Source of the DNA: Acidobacteriaceae bacterium KBS 89
GTDB taxonomy: Bacteria > Acidobacteriota > Terriglobia > Terriglobales > Acidobacteriaceae
Length of the DNA stretch: 64,000 nt
Direction of reading: 5' to 3'
Assembly (NCBI GenBank): GCA_000381605.1
Contig: KB906754.1
Location: 1,261,147-1,325,146, forward strand
The notes beneath the pieces were generated by a model. The model searched no databases and was not told the origin of the DNA. It saw only the letters and a program-made list of their open reading frames with translations. Positions within the stretch are counted from its first letter, which is position 1, and each line of letters starts with the position of its first letter. Positions 62,859 to 64,000 of this stretch are shown here, piece after piece. The translations under genes were made by a program, and so were the position numbers.

Positions 62859-63210
62859 AATGCGCGGGGACTACTTGGCCCACGCTCGAATTAAAGACTT
62901 AAGGCTTACTACTTCCTATAGAGTCAGACGCCTTGCAGGGACTAAGGCACCTGAACTTGCCGAGAACCCGACTTTTCGGGAGGTTCAAAGTCAACTTCCG
63001 AGAAGCCGGCTTATCGCCGCCTTGGGCTTAGGCAGAGATTAAGTAAAACAGTTCAATGTGTGAATTGCCCTGTTACCTGCAGTTGGGATCTGATCAGCCT
63101 GGATTGCCGTATCTCGGTATCGAGATCACACCTAAATTCGTATGGTGGCTCATAAAAGCGACAGACCGTCTAATGACGGTCTGTCGAAGATGAGAAGCCT
63201 CGCGGCCTCA
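62859..63210. other. Gap between zinc-ribbon gene and hydrolase, with a hairpin
   Basis: 352 bases. A 65-codon plus frame (62845-63042) overlaps the zinc-ribbon stop and has no recognisable domain, so it is not called. The hydrolase terminator lies at 63159-63186. Confidence 0.5.
63159..63186 (-). terminator. Intrinsic terminator of the alpha/beta hydrolase gene
   Basis: A 12-pair perfect stem, CGACAGACCGTC and GACGGTCTGTCG, around TAAT. On the minus strand it is followed by CTTTTAT. It lies 24 bases beyond the hydrolase stop (63211). Confidence 0.85.
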
Positions 63211-63915
63211 CTAGACCGTCGTATTTTCCTGAACTGCTTTTGCAGCTTTGCGGATCACCTCAATGACTACATCCGGCTTGGAGAGCATGGGAACGTGGCT
63301 GCTTTCCACCTCAACCACAGTGGCCCCCATGCGCTTGGAAACCCACCGCTGGAGATCGGGATGCACGGTGTGGTCTTGCGTGGTCAAAATGTACCAACTC
63401 GGCTTCAACGTCCACGGGGTGCTCTTGATCTTCTGTTGATGGAACAGATCGTAGACGGGCGCATAATGAGTTGCCCACACCAGCTTCTGCTCCTCCTCGG
63501 GCAGGTCTCCGCAGAAGAACTCAGTACCGTTCGGAAGCATCCAAGCTCGCCCGTCCGCAACTTCGACGCGTGAGAAGATATCCGACGGATACTTGTCGAG
63601 CTGCTGCTGTACGGTTTCGCCTACATCTGGGGCAACCGCTCCGATGTAGACGAGGCCAGCGACGCGATCATCGACGCCCGAGGCCGTAATGGTAGCCCCG
63701 CCGTAGGAATGGCCCACGAGGATGACGGGGCTGCCGACGCGGTTCAGCGTGCGTTTCACCGTAGCCACGTCCTCGTCGAAAGAGTCCAGACCGTATTGAA
63801 CTGCGATCACCTCGTGCCCATCTGCTTGCAATGCAGGGATGACCTTGCTGAAGCATGAGCCGTCGGCCCAGATGCCGTGGCAAAAAACGATGGTTGGTTT
63901 GGGTTGTGATGACAT
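63211..63915 (-). CDS. Alpha/beta hydrolase
   Basis: 234 residues. TIVFCHGIWADGSCF is the oxyanion strand, SPVILVGHSYGGATITASG carries the nucleophile Ser in GHSYGG, and the HTVHPDLQRW region and VEVESSHVPMLSKPD carry the acid and His. Such proteins hydrolyse esters or act as haloperoxidase-like hydrolases; many bacterial hits are annotated only as alpha/beta hydrolase. AGGAG lies nine bases upstream of ATG 63915. It is followed by a strong terminator. Confidence 0.88.
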   Translation of the reverse strand: MSSQPKPTIVFCHGIWADGSCFSKVIPALQADGHEVIAVQYGLDSFDEDVATVKRTLNRVGSPVILVGHSYGGATITASGVDDRVAGLVYIGAVAPDVGETVQQQLDKYPSDIFSRVEVADGRAWMLPNGTEFFCGDLPEEEQKLVWATHYAPVYDLFHQQKIKSTPWTLKPSWYILTTQDHTVHPDLQRWVSKRMGATVVEVESSHVPMLSKPDVVIEVIRKAAKAVQENTTV

Positions 63916-64000
63916 GCGAATACACTCCTAAGGATTTGAATTCCGGATGACGAGCGTTATCCGTTAGCGATAGGTTCCTCCGCATCAGGGGCTTGCACAA

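Noticed and set aside
62845..63042. 65-codon plus frame after the zinc-ribbon gene
   Set aside because: Overlaps the previous stop by 14 bases, no ribosome site or recognisable fold; could be real but unsupported.

Overview
The window looks like a chromosomal segment of an Acidobacteriota bacterium (Acidobacteriaceae-like: Granulicella, Edaphobacter or Terriglobus type). This is inferred from gene content, not from a marker gene: a large TonB-dependent receptor with an N-terminal carboxypeptidase-regulatory-like domain, a CRTAC1/ASPIC-UnbV protein beside multiheme cytochrome c, DUF1080 and Tat-exported Gfo/Idh/MocA proteins, winged-helix/TolB/TPR regulators and retropepsin-like proteins. There is one tRNA. 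I see no rRNA, transposase, integrase, phage gene or CRISPR array.

Layout. 1-7 kb holds secreted and signalling genes: a TPR/retropepsin-like protein cut by the left edge, a five-repeat tachylectin-2-like protein, a two-lobed retropepsin-like protein and a divergent winged-helix/TPR regulator. 7-37 kb is a Wzx/Wzy-type exopolysaccharide locus: PAP2-Wzi fusion, several glycosyltransferases, a B12/radical-SAM protein, methyltransferases, polymerase, Wzz-like chain-length protein, flippase, SLBB export protein, initiating sugar transferase, and rmlC plus a gmhB-rmlD-rmlA-rmlB operon for dTDP-L-rhamnose and a heptose-type phosphatase. Housekeeping genes dciA-gatC-gatA sit inside it. The locus shows reshuffling: a stub of a deleted glycosyltransferase (14802-14915) and a duplicated flippase tail flanking a tylF-like gene (22857-22895 and 23898-23936).

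37-49.8 kb holds small secreted proteins, a CRTAC1 protein next to a monoheme and a pentaheme cytochrome c, two tandem AhpD-like proteins, an amino-acid permease, and a propeller-type sensor kinase with its NarL-type regulator.

49.9-61.8 kb is the most interesting part. Two convergent clusters face each other. On the plus strand are a DUF1080 protein (3-keto-glycoside hydrolase type), a Tat-exported Gfo/Idh/MocA oxidoreductase and a Tat-exported TIM-barrel isomerase/epimerase, a plausible periplasmic oxidative glycoside-cleavage pathway. On the minus strand are an MFS transporter, a LysR regulator, a second TIM-barrel enzyme and, translationally coupled to it, a 759-residue protein joining a di-iron desaturase/hydroxylase, a Rieske ferredoxin and an FAD/NAD reductase. 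That protein looks like MocD, MocE and MocF of rhizopine catabolism fused into one chain. A TonB-dependent receptor with its own terminator lies upstream. The two clusters together may import, oxidise, demethylate and cleave an O-methylated or otherwise modified sugar or cyclitol. 61.8-64 kb holds a tRNA-CAU (probably Ile2), a tiny zinc-ribbon protein and an alpha/beta hydrolase.
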